From Spirosoma sordidisoli (GTDB lineage: Bacteria; Bacteroidota; Bacteroidia; Cytophagales; Spirosomataceae): DNA of 64,000 bases. The first letter of the stretch is position 1; every line of letters begins with the position of its first letter. The stretch covers positions 496,001-560,000 of the forward strand of contig NZ_SBLB01000001.1 in NCBI RefSeq assembly GCF_004138325.1, given 5' to 3'. The translations under genes and the position numbers were made by a program. Shown here piece after piece: positions 18,829 through 27,778 of this stretch. The notes below the pieces were generated by a model. It made no database searches, was not told where the DNA came from, and was given only the letters and a program-made list of their open reading frames with translations.

Positions 18829-20505
18829 CTACTGCTCGAAAAGCGATTTTACTTCGTCAGGTCTAAGCGCCCGCTTGTAGATCCGGATATCGTCCATGGC
18901 ACCGCTGAAATAGTTAGGATACTCACGAAGTTGAGCCCCAAACTTCAGCTCCCCGCCGGGGCATTTGTCCATACTGGAAGCTGGCAGAGGGTCACTCTGC
19001 GCGAGGGGTGAGTTGTTGTAATAGATACTGAGTGTATTTTTCGAGTACACATATACCAGATGAGTCCAGGCACCGGGCGTAAGTTTTCCACTAAACGTCG
19101 ATGGCTGCCAGCCTTTACCAGGTTGACAGTTACTATTTTGTTTTATGTCAGCCATAAATATGTAGTTGTTCGACCCGCTCTCACTTTTCTTGATCAGTGC
19201 GCTGTACATCTCATTCTCACTGGTGGCCCATTTCGACTTGTTAAATATCTGTATCCGATCATTTACGTTGTTGATCGGATTCGCCTTGATCCATAGGCTG
19301 ATACTAAATTCATCTAAATTATTCAGGCTGGCGTTGTCATTCATGAAGAAATAATCCTCGACTCCATCGAGCAGAATAGCCGAGTTTGGTCTATCTCTAC
19401 GGTCAGTAGTGAAGGTTGGAGTACCCGCTGGATTCGCATCGTTTTTGTAAACAGTTATATCCTTCATGGAACCATCCGTAAACGACACCGACGCGATAAG
19501 ATCATTCGTTACGGTGTCCAGTGGCGTCGTAAACGACAGAATCGTAGTGCTGTAGATAATTTCACCAGACGGCAGTTTGGCATACGCCCGGTAATAATAT
19601 GTCTTATTGGGTGTAAGATCTGTAAGCGGAACAGACACGTTGGTACCTACTGGCGGACTTGTAACTATATGTTTACTGCCATTATTTAGATCGGGCGTAC
19701 TATTTAATGAGTAGCATATACCGTATTCTACAGCCGACGGAGTACCAGGTGTGTTGACGACCAGGCCGACGGTAGCGGTGGTTGACGCGACATTGGAAGA
19801 CCCCAGTGTCGTTACCGACGGGTCCTGGCCCGTCGTAAATGTTAGCACAGGGGAGCTATAACCAGGTCCTGCCTGATTGACGGCATAACTGCGTATATAA
19901 TAAGTCGTATTCGGAGACAAACCCGTTACTGACGTTGGAAAATCTTTATTGATATCGCCGGTGCCTGTAATTGGGGCCGTTTTACAGTCTGACTGATTTA
20001 ATGCAGGCACTTTATTGCTTGACGAGTAGCAGATTCCATACGCCGTAATCGTGGCATTTCCGTTGGAGGTTATCGCCATCGTAGCTTTTGCTGTCGTCTT
20101 CGAGATATCGGCTATCGGCTGGAGGGTGACCGTTGGCAGAACGGCATTGCTCACCGTAACCGACGTGATCAGGGTTATTTCCGTCTTACAGGCGTTGGTA
20201 AGCGTTGCCTGTACATTGTACGTACCCGGTTGGGCGTAGGTATGCGTGGCTGTCGTACCGGTCGTAACGGTCGTACTGCCGTTGCCAAAACTCCATTTGA
20301 CCTGATCGATGGTGCCGCTAGCCTCCCCGATGCTGAAGTTCACTTTCAGCTGTTGTATGTCCGCACGCAACGTTCCTTTCGGTTCACCACAGCTGCGCTT
20401 TGTTTTTTTGTTGGGCAGTAGATCCCAGTTGTCGCAGCTTACGAGCAGGGTGCCGCCCGCGGCCAGCATAAGCAGGAAAATAATATAGGTTGAGAAACGA
20501 TTCAT
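18829..20505 (-). CDS. Lipoprotein with PKD, fibronectin-like and LamG domains
   Basis: A 558-residue surface-type lipoprotein. The start at 20505 opens a lipoprotein signal (MNRFSTYIIFLLMLAAGG...LLVSC), and another ATG lies 4 codons upstream. Then come a PKD-like domain (about 45-125, WSFGNGSTTVTTG), two Fn3-like repeats that each end in a YYIRSYAV/YYYRAYAK strand (about 130-330), and a C-terminal LamG/concanavalin-type domain (FSISLWIKANP, then GAMDDIRIYKRALRPDE). The LamG third is clearly AT-richer than the rest. It is the last gene of the eight-gene kinase operon, 36 bases after the TPR gene, so it may be a surface output of that system. Binding to glycan is possible, not shown. Confidence 0.78.
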   Translation of the reverse strand: MNRFSTYIIFLLMLAAGGTLLVSCDNWDLLPNKKTKRSCGEPKGTLRADIQQLKVNFSIGEASGTIDQVKWSFGNGSTTVTTGTTATHTYAQPGTYNVQATLTNACKTEITLITSVTVSNAVLPTVTLQPIADISKTTAKATMAITSNGNATITAYGICYSSSNKVPALNQSDCKTAPITGTGDINKDFPTSVTGLSPNTTYYIRSYAVNQAGPGYSSPVLTFTTGQDPSVTTLGSSNVASTTATVGLVVNTPGTPSAVEYGICYSLNSTPDLNNGSKHIVTSPPVGTNVSVPLTDLTPNKTYYYRAYAKLPSGEIIYSTTILSFTTPLDTVTNDLIASVSFTDGSMKDITVYKNDANPAGTPTFTTDRRDRPNSAILLDGVEDYFFMNDNASLNNLDEFSISLWIKANPINNVNDRIQIFNKSKWATSENEMYSALIKKSESGSNNYIFMADIKQNSNCQPGKGWQPSTFSGKLTPGAWTHLVYVYSKNTLSIYYNNSPLAQSDPLPASSMDKCPGGELKFGAQLREYPNYFSGAMDDIRIYKRALRPDEVKSLFEQ

Positions 20506-20541
20506 GGGTGTTATCACGAAAATGGGTGTGAACAGAAACAG

Positions 20542-21438
20542 TTAAAACTTGTAGGATACAGCCAGTCCCCACGACTGCGAGGCCGGTTTCAGTTCCAGCG
20601 CCGTTGTGCGGGGTTTGGGTTTACGCAGCAGCAGGTAGATCTCGGCCACCGTCGCTACGGCCGCTACCCCGATGCAGGCCTTGAACAGGCCGCTTTTCTT
20701 CTGGGCCGCTGCGGCTGCGTCATAGGCGTCGCTGTACTGCTGATACGCGGCCGGGTCGGCAATCTCGCCACTATTGGTTGGGTCGGTGGTTTGGCTGATC
20801 TGGTTCAGGGCATCTAGTTTCGACTGGTAGTCGCTCCGCAGCAGCAGAGCATAGGCACCCGCCCCGATGGCTACGACACCCGTAGCCAGTTTCAGCCCCA
20901 CGCGCCGGGAGGGCCGGGTCAGGTTGTCGATGGTTCTGATCTGAAGCCGCAGCGTCTCCTGCCGGGTGGTGGTATAGGTAAGGGCTTTCGAATAACTCTC
21001 CCGGGCCAGCAGATACCGCTTCTGGTTGAAGAGTACGTTCCCTTCCCGTTCGTAATAGTCGGCATACTGGGCGCGGGTAATTACGTCGTCGGGGTTTAGG
21101 TTAAGCAGCTGGTTCAGCAGCGCCACGGCTTCGGGTCCTTTGCCCTGCCGCAGGGCATCTTCGGCCTGTTTGCGCAGGTTCAGTCCCGTAGTACATTCCT
21201 CGATCTGGCCCCTGGCGTAGGCGTCGTTCTCAAAGCCGGGCACCTCCAGGCAGTTCTGATACTGTCGGCGGGCTTCGAAGTACTTGCCTTCCTTGAAGTA
21301 ATCGTCGCCCCGTTTCTTGTACCGGTCATATTCGTCATCGACCGCAGCCAGGCTGAAGGCGGTGCGCCCGTGGGCGGTGGTCACAAAGGGGGCTGTCAGT
21401 AACGAAAGCAGGATGGATAGATGTAATAGTTTACGCAT
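20542..21438 (-). CDS. TPR-containing membrane protein
   Basis: A 298-residue protein with a signal peptide (MRKLLHLSILLSLLTAPFVTT). The periplasmic part holds TPR-like units (DDYFKEGKYFEARRQYQNCL, AEDALRQGKGPEAVALLNQLL, EGNVLFNQKRYLLARESYSKAL), then two hydrophobic stretches (about residues 185-205 and 255-275). TPRs bind peptides or proteins, so it could connect the periplasmic domain of the adjacent kinase to the lipoprotein. It lies 12 bases downstream of the kinase. No known family was recognised beyond TPR. Confidence 0.72.
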   Translation of the reverse strand: MRKLLHLSILLSLLTAPFVTTAHGRTAFSLAAVDDEYDRYKKRGDDYFKEGKYFEARRQYQNCLEVPGFENDAYARGQIEECTTGLNLRKQAEDALRQGKGPEAVALLNQLLNLNPDDVITRAQYADYYEREGNVLFNQKRYLLARESYSKALTYTTTRQETLRLQIRTIDNLTRPSRRVGLKLATGVVAIGAGAYALLLRSDYQSKLDALNQISQTTDPTNSGEIADPAAYQQYSDAYDAAAAAQKKSGLFKACIGVAAVATVAEIYLLLRKPKPRTTALELKPASQSWGLAVSYKF

Positions 21439-21450
21439 AAAATGGAGGTA

Positions 21451-23697
21451 CTAGTTTGTGCATTGTTTGATTTTCCGTCGGACTTCTTCGGTGTCTTTTA
21501 CAGCTTTGGCCACCAGGTACCAGTCTTTGGCGCCTTCCAGCTCGTCTCTGTCAAATAGTTTCCCGGCCTTGTTCATGTTGTAGGCGTAAGCCGCTTCGGC
21601 CCGGGCGGTGTTGAGTTCGTATTCTTTGGTGAGGCCCTGCGCCTTCGTGAAGGCAGCCATGGCTTTGGCCTTGTTGTTGCCGTTGGTGATGGCCTTCATC
21701 CCCTCGTCGATGAGCTGGTCAAATTCTTCCTGCGCCAGCTGCTTTGCACTGGTTCCGGTTTCTTTGGGGGTTGGGGTCGGATCGGCCGGTTTGGTTTTGG
21801 CATCGTCCGTCGGGGCGGGCGACTCGCCGGGTTTGGGCGTCTCCGCCAGGGGGCGTGTTTCCGGGATGGGGGCTTTTACCTTACGCAATTCGTTCAGGGA
21901 TGCCGTACGCAAATTCGCCACATCGCGCCGGGACGGATCGAGCTGCAGGGCACTGGTAGTCAGCACGTACGCCTTTTCGTAGTCTTTCAGCCGAAAAGCC
22001 GATCTGGCCTTCTGAAGAGCAACCGTAACGCGCTGGTTGATGGCCTCCCGGCCTGCGGGAGCCGGCAAAACTGTTTCGGGTGTGGTTTCCCTGGGCGTTT
22101 TTTTATCCTCACCAGCGGGCGGTACTGCCGGGACGACCGTTGCCTTCTCGCTCTTTGTTCCCGGGTTTTCCACACGCTGGCTGCCACCGAACAAACCGGG
22201 TTGCTGTAACACGAAAAACAGGGCCAGACCGCTCAGCCCCACCAGCGGAGCAACCACCCGCCACGGAAACGTTCGGGTAGCCAGCCGCGTACCGACACCC
22301 TCAGCCACAGGAGTCGATACCGGCCTGATGGGTAAACCGATGGGTACCGGCGGTGCGGCCACGACCGGCCCCGAAACGGGTTTGGCGCGCTCCGTCGCGG
22401 GGGGGTTAACGACGGGTGGACGCCGGACAACAGCGGGTTTAGGCGCCGGTGGGGCTACGTACACGTCGGTCCGCTCGCCGACAAATGCATCGGTTTCCGG
22501 CTCGATCGGCTGAGGTTTGGGACGCAGCTGCTCTTCGCACAGGGCCAGACCCAGCGTGGCTACCGTATGTGATGCATCTCGCAGCAACACCTGCTCGTAG
22601 ACCGATTTGGCCTGATCGAACCGGTTTTGCCGAACCAGCGTTTCGGCTTCGGCGATCAGGTCGTTGAGCAGCTGCCGCTCCAGCGCGGCCCTGGCCTGCC
22701 GGATACCCGCCTGCGCTTCGGCCTGGTTTTCGCGCTTGGTCAGTACCTGCTCGTAAACGGCAATGGCCTGCTTATACTGACGGGCATCGGCCAGCGCTTT
22801 GGCGTCGGCCAGCAGCTGCGGAATCCGGTCGAGCAGGTCGAGCAGCTCATCTTCTTTGCGAACGCGCTCGTGGATGTCCCGCACCAGACACCGGCGAATC
22901 ATGGCATTATACGGCTGGGGCACCTGATCGAGCCGGGCAGGCAGCTCAACGGTAATGATTTTTTTCTCGATCTCACGCCGGGCCGATTGTTCGCTGGTGA
23001 CTCGCAGGTCGGCCCGGAACGGTTTCTCGCCCGTCATGATCTCGTAGAGAATCACCCCAAACGCCCATAAGTCGAGGTTGAAGCTCACCCGGCTCCCTTC
23101 AATCTGTTCGGGAGCTTTATAGGAGGGAGTGCCGCGCCCATCGCTCAGGTCGAAGTCAGAACTTTCGATTTCATCGTCGCGCACCAGTTTGCTCAGTCCG
23201 AAATCAGCAATCTTGGGGATGAACCGGCCGGCGTTGTCGCGGGAGATCAGGATGTTGGCCGGTTTGAAATCGCGGTGTACGATTCGGCTACGGTGCAGAT
23301 GCTGAAGGCCGAGCAGGATACCCCGCGAAATGTCGTAGATCTGGGCCGGCGTCAGCGTGACCCGCCGGAGCAGATCGGCCAGGTTACCATCCGGGTAGTA
23401 CTTCATGATGGCAAAATCGCTGACGCTCGTGTCGGTTTCGAGCCGGTAGCAGGCGTCGTACCGGGCAATGTTGGCCTGGCGCGGCACCCGCTGGGCCAGC
23501 TCCACTTCGGCCTTCAGCGATTTGGTATCGTTGCCTTTGAACTCGCTGATCTTGATGGCAACCCATTCCGTTTCCAGCTGATCTTCGACCTTGATAACCC
23601 GCCCGTACGAGCCGCTGCCCAACAGCATACCCTCATCGTTAGGGCGGATGGGGTAGCGTTGTCTGAAGTCCTGAAAAGTAGTAAACGTTTGATTCAT
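21451..23697 (-). CDS. Membrane-anchored Hanks-type Ser/Thr protein kinase with TPR-like regions
   Basis: A 748-residue kinase, taken from the ATG at 23697. The kinase domain (1-290) has a complete active site: G-loop GSGSYG (27-32), Lys49, HRDFKPAN (141-148), DFG (165-167) and the APE block (195-197). A cytoplasmic TPR-like helical region follows (about 300-390, with repeated YKQAIAVYEQVL and FDQAKSVYEQVL), then a Pro-rich linker, one membrane helix (478-498) and a periplasmic part with a second TPR-like tail. Membrane topology suggests that it senses a periplasmic partner and phosphorylates FHA proteins in the cytoplasm. It is embedded in an operon with PP2C, FHA and caspase genes. Confidence 0.9.
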   Translation of the reverse strand: MNQTFTTFQDFRQRYPIRPNDEGMLLGSGSYGRVIKVEDQLETEWVAIKISEFKGNDTKSLKAEVELAQRVPRQANIARYDACYRLETDTSVSDFAIMKYYPDGNLADLLRRVTLTPAQIYDISRGILLGLQHLHRSRIVHRDFKPANILISRDNAGRFIPKIADFGLSKLVRDDEIESSDFDLSDGRGTPSYKAPEQIEGSRVSFNLDLWAFGVILYEIMTGEKPFRADLRVTSEQSARREIEKKIITVELPARLDQVPQPYNAMIRRCLVRDIHERVRKEDELLDLLDRIPQLLADAKALADARQYKQAIAVYEQVLTKRENQAEAQAGIRQARAALERQLLNDLIAEAETLVRQNRFDQAKSVYEQVLLRDASHTVATLGLALCEEQLRPKPQPIEPETDAFVGERTDVYVAPPAPKPAVVRRPPVVNPPATERAKPVSGPVVAAPPVPIGLPIRPVSTPVAEGVGTRLATRTFPWRVVAPLVGLSGLALFFVLQQPGLFGGSQRVENPGTKSEKATVVPAVPPAGEDKKTPRETTPETVLPAPAGREAINQRVTVALQKARSAFRLKDYEKAYVLTTSALQLDPSRRDVANLRTASLNELRKVKAPIPETRPLAETPKPGESPAPTDDAKTKPADPTPTPKETGTSAKQLAQEEFDQLIDEGMKAITNGNNKAKAMAAFTKAQGLTKEYELNTARAEAAYAYNMNKAGKLFDRDELEGAKDWYLVAKAVKDTEEVRRKIKQCTN

Positions 23698-23731
23698 AGC
23701 AAGCAACGTAATTAATCAGTCAGGTGAACGC

Positions 23732-24505
23732 TTACAGATAGGCCAGGGGCAGATCGTCGGAAAAGCGGCCGTAAAACAGGGGCGTTTGCTGACCGCGTGT
23801 CATCTTCCGGACGCGCGGAGCAATGTATCGGTGCAGCTCGCGGATGGTCACGATCCGGTTACCATCCAGGTCGCCCTGGCCCGTCAGTCCCCGCAGTATG
23901 AAATACGTGAAGGCGCCCCCGGCCAGCCGGCCATCTTCGAGCGCGTACTGGGTAGACCGGCTGGCCAGCAGCATGGCCACGTTGCTCCCGTCATGAACCG
24001 GCTGTACGAAGGTCGGGCGGCTGGTCCTGGGCTGGGTCATGCCCCCCGACATGCAGGCGTCAGCGATGCAGAGTTTGGTTTGGGCTTCCGAGTCGTGGAA
24101 GGCAGCCTTGATCATTGGGTAGCTCAACAGTCGCGCGGGGCTGTCGGGGCGGGCATCGTAAGGCACAAAACTGTCGGGCAGTCCATGTCCCGAAAAGTAG
24201 AGAATCACCCGATCGGTGCGACGCGCCTGCCGAAACAGCAGGAGCGCCTGCGCAATATTGGCCTGCGTAGCCTGCTGGTTGGTCAGGAGCCGGATGTTGG
24301 CGGCTGGTACGTTGCCCCCGGCGCGGCTTTTCAGAAATGAAACCACATGCCAGGCATCCCGATCCGCAAACCGCAGATCACCCGTCGAATACGTCAGGGC
24401 TTTGTAGTCTGAAATGCCGATTACCACGGCATAGGTCTGCCCGGTAGCTACCGGATCCGGTAGCCACAGTAAAGACAGCAGACTCAGCAAGGCGTGTACG
24501 ATCAT
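23732..24505 (-). CDS. Exported caspase-like (peptidase C14) protease
   Basis: A 257-residue protein. A hydrophobic N-terminus (MIVHALLSLLSLLWLPDP) is a likely signal peptide or anchor; the caspase fold starts with YAVVIGISDY (25-34). The catalytic dyad is complete: His107 in the FSGHGLPD block and Cys151 in IADACMSGG. A p10-like half is present (SRSTQYALEDGRLAGGAFTYFILRGL, then GDLDGNRIVTIRELHRYI). Bacterial C14 proteases cleave after Arg/Lys or Asp. The start overlaps the PP2C stop by four bases. Being exported, it differs from most defence-associated caspases, which are cytoplasmic. Signal-peptide prediction was done by eye. Confidence 0.85.
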   Translation of the reverse strand: MIVHALLSLLSLLWLPDPVATGQTYAVVIGISDYKALTYSTGDLRFADRDAWHVVSFLKSRAGGNVPAANIRLLTNQQATQANIAQALLLFRQARRTDRVILYFSGHGLPDSFVPYDARPDSPARLLSYPMIKAAFHDSEAQTKLCIADACMSGGMTQPRTSRPTFVQPVHDGSNVAMLLASRSTQYALEDGRLAGGAFTYFILRGLTGQGDLDGNRIVTIRELHRYIAPRVRKMTRGQQTPLFYGRFSDDLPLAYL

Positions 24506-25311
24506 GACAAAATAGAGCTAGCGGGTTCGGGCTGGGCTACCTGACGGATACCGATCAGATAAGCCGAGTAGTTGTCTTTGGTCTGGCCCGCACACATGAT
24601 CTGCATAGACTGGATATGCTCCCGCTCCGACCGGTCGATGGCCAGTATCGTTTCCAGCATCTGATCGTCGAGCGTTTCCAGCACCCCGTCTGTACACATG
24701 AAAAAGTAGTCGCCGGGCTGAACATCGGTCAGCACAACCACATCGGCCGCTGGCCGGGCTGCGGGTTTGTCAACGGCCGACGCGCTGGCAACGGCCAGTA
24801 CCGCCCGGCTGAGCCGGTTTCGCCAGGGATGGGTTCGGGCCTGGGCAGCAGTGATAATACCGGCCTCCACCATGTCGGTCACCTGCCGGTGATCCTGGGT
24901 GCAGAAGATGATTTTCCCGTCCCGAAACTGATAAACCCGGCTGTCGCCCAGGTGCGCTACCGTAACGCCTTGCTCGTGGAGTTGTACCAGGGCCAGCGTT
25001 GAACCCATGCGGCTAACGAGCGGGTGCGCCTGCAGATAGGCGTTATAGGCCTCGTACGCTTCATCGAGGGCGCGGCTCAGGTGGTGGCTGTCAAAGACCA
25101 GTTCAGGTCGGGCGCTGGCGTACCGGGCGAGGGCCTGGCACAGCAGCTGACTCGCCACTTCGCCCTTGTCGGCGCCCCCCATTCCATCACAAACGATAAA
25201 GAGCTGCGACGCTGGCGTGGCCATGTCGACCGGCGGATACAGGGCATCCTGGTTGACAGGCCGCTGACCGACCTGCGAAAACGCAAGCGGCAAAGCAGGC
25301 TGAATAATCAT
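24502..25311 (-). CDS. PP2C-type Ser/Thr phosphatase
   Basis: A 269-residue cytosolic phosphatase with all PPM metal-binding residues: the DGMGG block (Asp42), LGDSR (122-125), CTDGVLE (Asp208), and KDNYS (Asp246). It removes phosphate from Ser/Thr and would antagonise the kinase encoded two genes downstream. It is 3 bases downstream of the first FHA gene and overlaps the caspase gene, so coupled translation is likely. Confidence 0.92.
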   Translation of the reverse strand: MIIQPALPLAFSQVGQRPVNQDALYPPVDMATPASQLFIVCDGMGGADKGEVASQLLCQALARYASARPELVFDSHHLSRALDEAYEAYNAYLQAHPLVSRMGSTLALVQLHEQGVTVAHLGDSRVYQFRDGKIIFCTQDHRQVTDMVEAGIITAAQARTHPWRNRLSRAVLAVASASAVDKPAARPAADVVVLTDVQPGDYFFMCTDGVLETLDDQMLETILAIDRSEREHIQSMQIMCAGQTKDNYSAYLIGIRQVAQPEPASSILS

Positions 25312-25314
25312 AAC

Positions 25315-25920
25315 TTACTGAGTGCGATCGGGGTTGAAGGCCAGCTCGATCCTATACGAGTCGAGCATGGGCTGTGGAATAGAAAAATGGATCAGCCGAA
25401 ACTGATCGGCTCCGCCCAGGGTAATCAGCGCCTGGTCAGCGACGTCGATCAGTTCGGTTTTGCGAATCGACACCTGGTTCAGCTGGGTACCGTTCAGGCT
25501 ATACTGTCGGGTATCGGGCTGCTGCGGATCAGCAACGCCGTCCTGGAGCAGGTACCGCAGCTGGCCCGCCCAGGGATCGAACGTAACCGTCAGGGTGCAA
25601 TGCCGCCGGCTGACGAAGCACTGTCCGCCATGCATGAACCGCTCCACCTGAACCGTACAGGTATTGGCTGTGCCGATCACGTTATCGCCGAACTGAAGTG
25701 GGTATACCTGCGTCGGGTCGCGCTGACAAACCAGCTTTCCAAAGCCGGGAAGCCCCTGTACCAGCCGTTCGTCATACTGAAACGTCGTTTGCAGGGTGTT
25801 GATGGCCCCGCAGCCCAGGTGAGAGCATACGATGCTGCCGCGCTCGGCATCGGCCGCCCGAACCATAATGCGCCGGGCGCACTGATGGCAGGTGATAAGC
25901 GTAGTTTTGAAGCCTGTCAT
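25315..25920 (-). CDS. FHA-domain protein with N-terminal zinc ribbon
   Basis: A 201-residue cytosolic protein. The N-terminus has two Cys pairs (CHQC and CSHLGC, residues about 11-33), fitting a zinc ribbon. The FHA domain runs from about 65 to 180: the core phosphothreonine site is seen in the FVSRRHCTL block and the NGTQLN loop. FHA domains bind phosphothreonine and so read the output of the operon's kinase. It lies 5 bases downstream of the preceding gene and 3 before the PP2C gene. Confidence 0.8.
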   Translation of the reverse strand: MTGFKTTLITCHQCARRIMVRAADAERGSIVCSHLGCGAINTLQTTFQYDERLVQGLPGFGKLVCQRDPTQVYPLQFGDNVIGTANTCTVQVERFMHGGQCFVSRRHCTLTVTFDPWAGQLRYLLQDGVADPQQPDTRQYSLNGTQLNQVSIRKTELIDVADQALITLGGADQFRLIHFSIPQPMLDSYRIELAFNPDRTQ

Positions 25921-25925
25921 ACGCC

Positions 25926-26915
25926 CTACTCGTCCATCTCGCTGACATCGCCGTTGTTGACGTAGGTATCGTCCGGCTCGTGAGCATCGGCTACGTAATC
26001 AACCTCATCGGGTTCGGTGCTGGCGTCGTTCAGCTGATCGGTCGGTGCTGCGGGGGTTACCGGCGCCATGGTCGGCTCCAGAATGGAGTCCACAATTTCT
26101 TTCGACATACTGGCTTCCAGCCCCTGGCTGAACTGGTCGTTGCTCAGCACGAACGGATCGTCGATCTTTTTGATCTCCACCAGTTCTCCGTCGAGGGAGT
26201 CGTAGCGCAGGAGGGTGTCCAGCCCTTCGTCACCGCTGGCATCGACCACCCGGTAGGCATGGCCGTCGGCTCCTTCCATCACCAGCGTATCGATGACGCC
26301 GTCCTGATCGTAGTCGATGCCCATAACCCGCTGACCATTCATATGCCCTTCAATGACGGTAGGCTCGGCCCCGGCTTTTGCGTCCTGCCCGGCCTCCGAT
26401 GGAGTCGCGGCAACCGGTGCTTCCGAATCGGCATAAGGCTTGACGGGCAGCTGCTCCTGGGTAATCATTTCCGCAAACTGGTGGCGCTGGGCCAGCGAGA
26501 GGCTGCTCCATTCCGCCTGTTCGAAGGTGCTGTACCAGTGGCCGTGCCAGCTGAACACCCCGCCAAAACCGACTTCCTGCCGCGCAACCTCGAAGGCCTG
26601 CTCAAACGGCATGGCATCGGTAACCGTCCCGGCTACGTCCAGCTCGGCCGGCAACTCGATCGACGATGGCACATCAGTACCTGGTGGGTTACCACCGACA
26701 GAGGGTTCCTGACTGTTCTGTTTGGCGAGGATGGCCCGGCTGACCACCCAGCTGGCTCCGCCGAGCAAGAGGGCTGCGGCCGAGATGCCCGCCAGCTTCT
26801 TCCGGTCCGGGCGGCTGGTCGGGGTAGTAACAACGGCTGGCGTTGGGGTAGCCGGGGCTGGCGTCGACGGATAAACGTCAGTCTGCAGATCGATGGGTGT
26901 GGATAGTTGTGACAT
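25926..26915 (-). CDS. Single-pass membrane protein with an EF-hand-like loop, unknown function
   Basis: A 329-residue protein. The N-terminus (1-38) is Thr/Pro rich, followed by one helix (LAGISAAALLLGGASWVVSR, about 41-63). A compact conserved-looking block spans 100-140 (AMPFEQAFEVARQEVG...FSWHGHWYSTF). An EF-hand-like calcium loop follows at 201-209 (DYDQDGVID), and the C-terminus is very acidic. I do not recognise a named family. Its position between two FHA genes suggests that it is a part of the same complex, perhaps the phosphorylated Thr-rich substrate: its N-terminal 38 residues contain many Thr and would lie in the cytoplasm. Confidence 0.65.
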   Translation of the reverse strand: MSQLSTPIDLQTDVYPSTPAPATPTPAVVTTPTSRPDRKKLAGISAAALLLGGASWVVSRAILAKQNSQEPSVGGNPPGTDVPSSIELPAELDVAGTVTDAMPFEQAFEVARQEVGFGGVFSWHGHWYSTFEQAEWSSLSLAQRHQFAEMITQEQLPVKPYADSEAPVAATPSEAGQDAKAGAEPTVIEGHMNGQRVMGIDYDQDGVIDTLVMEGADGHAYRVVDASGDEGLDTLLRYDSLDGELVEIKKIDDPFVLSNDQFSQGLEASMSKEIVDSILEPTMAPVTPAAPTDQLNDASTEPDEVDYVADAHEPDDTYVNNGDVSEMDE

Positions 26916-27002
26916 GATAATACGTTGATTATAGATGAAAAGCGTCTGTATAACTCTGTATAGGTGTCGACCGAAAAAGGTAAGTGGCTATTGACGATAA
27001 TT

Positions 27003-27752
27003 TTACCGGACCCAAATCGCCTGGCAGCGTCGACACACTTTCTGATGGGCCAGCAGCTCCCACTCCCGGCTCCCAAACGGATCGCGGCAAGTGGGGTTAG
27101 GGCAGCGGTAACGTTCCCGGTATTCCTTGTCGATGAGTTCGAGTTTTTCGTCGGTCGACAGGAGCGTAGAGCATAGCGTAGGCACCAGCATGCCCAATCC
27201 CGCACTGGAGAGGAGCGTAAACGCCAGCCCACCGGTTGACAGTACGGCACCGATACCGACCACCGACGATAGCAGTACACTTCCCGTCCGGATCATTTTT
27301 TCGCGGTTTCGACAGTCCCGGCGCAGGTTAGGATACTGGTCAAACACCTGTCGTAAGTCGGCAAAAGCGCGTGTAAAATCCAGCGGATTAGCGGTGGGCT
27401 CCGGGTTGGCAGGGGGTGGCGTCGGCTCGACCGTTACCGGGTCGGACTTCCGCAGAGCCAGTAGCTCCGGGATGGTTAGCTCAGCATCGGCGAAACGGAT
27501 TGTATCGTGGCTATCCACAATTTTGCGGACGATGCGGGTGCCATTGACGAACGAACCGTTTTTGCTGGCGAGGTCTTCGAGAACGAAGGTGGTGGGTGTA
27601 CAGCGGATCAACCGGGCGTGGTAGCCGCTTACTCTGGCGTTGGCAATCACAATCTGATTGTCGAAACGACGCCCGATGGTATAGGCAGGCAATTGACTCA
27701 GATCGTCAATCAGTTGCTCCAACTGGCTGTCATTTCTAGCTAAAGAAGGCAT
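27003..27752 (-). CDS. FHA-domain membrane protein with C-terminal zinc ribbon
   Basis: A 249-residue protein and the first gene of the operon. The N-terminal FHA domain is textbook: GRR (27-29), SGYH (42-45) and NGSFVNG (65-71). A Pro-rich linker, a hydrophobic hairpin (about 165-205: TGSVLLSSVVGIGAVL and LAFTLLSSAGLGMLV) and a C-terminal zinc ribbon (CPNPTC and CRRC) follow. It would dock phosphoproteins at the membrane. Confidence 0.85.
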   Translation of the reverse strand: MPSLARNDSQLEQLIDDLSQLPAYTIGRRFDNQIVIANARVSGYHARLIRCTPTTFVLEDLASKNGSFVNGTRIVRKIVDSHDTIRFADAELTIPELLALRKSDPVTVEPTPPPANPEPTANPLDFTRAFADLRQVFDQYPNLRRDCRNREKMIRTGSVLLSSVVGIGAVLSTGGLAFTLLSSAGLGMLVPTLCSTLLSTDEKLELIDKEYRERYRCPNPTCRDPFGSREWELLAHQKVCRRCQAIWVR

Positions 27753-27778
27753 GGATAGGGGAATCGAATTCCGACACT

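Noticed and set aside
18829-27752. Type VI secretion accessory cluster (kinase, PP2C, FHA)
   Set aside because: No TssB/C, Hcp, VgrG, ClpV or TssM-like gene is nearby, and the caspase and LamG lipoprotein do not fit such clusters.
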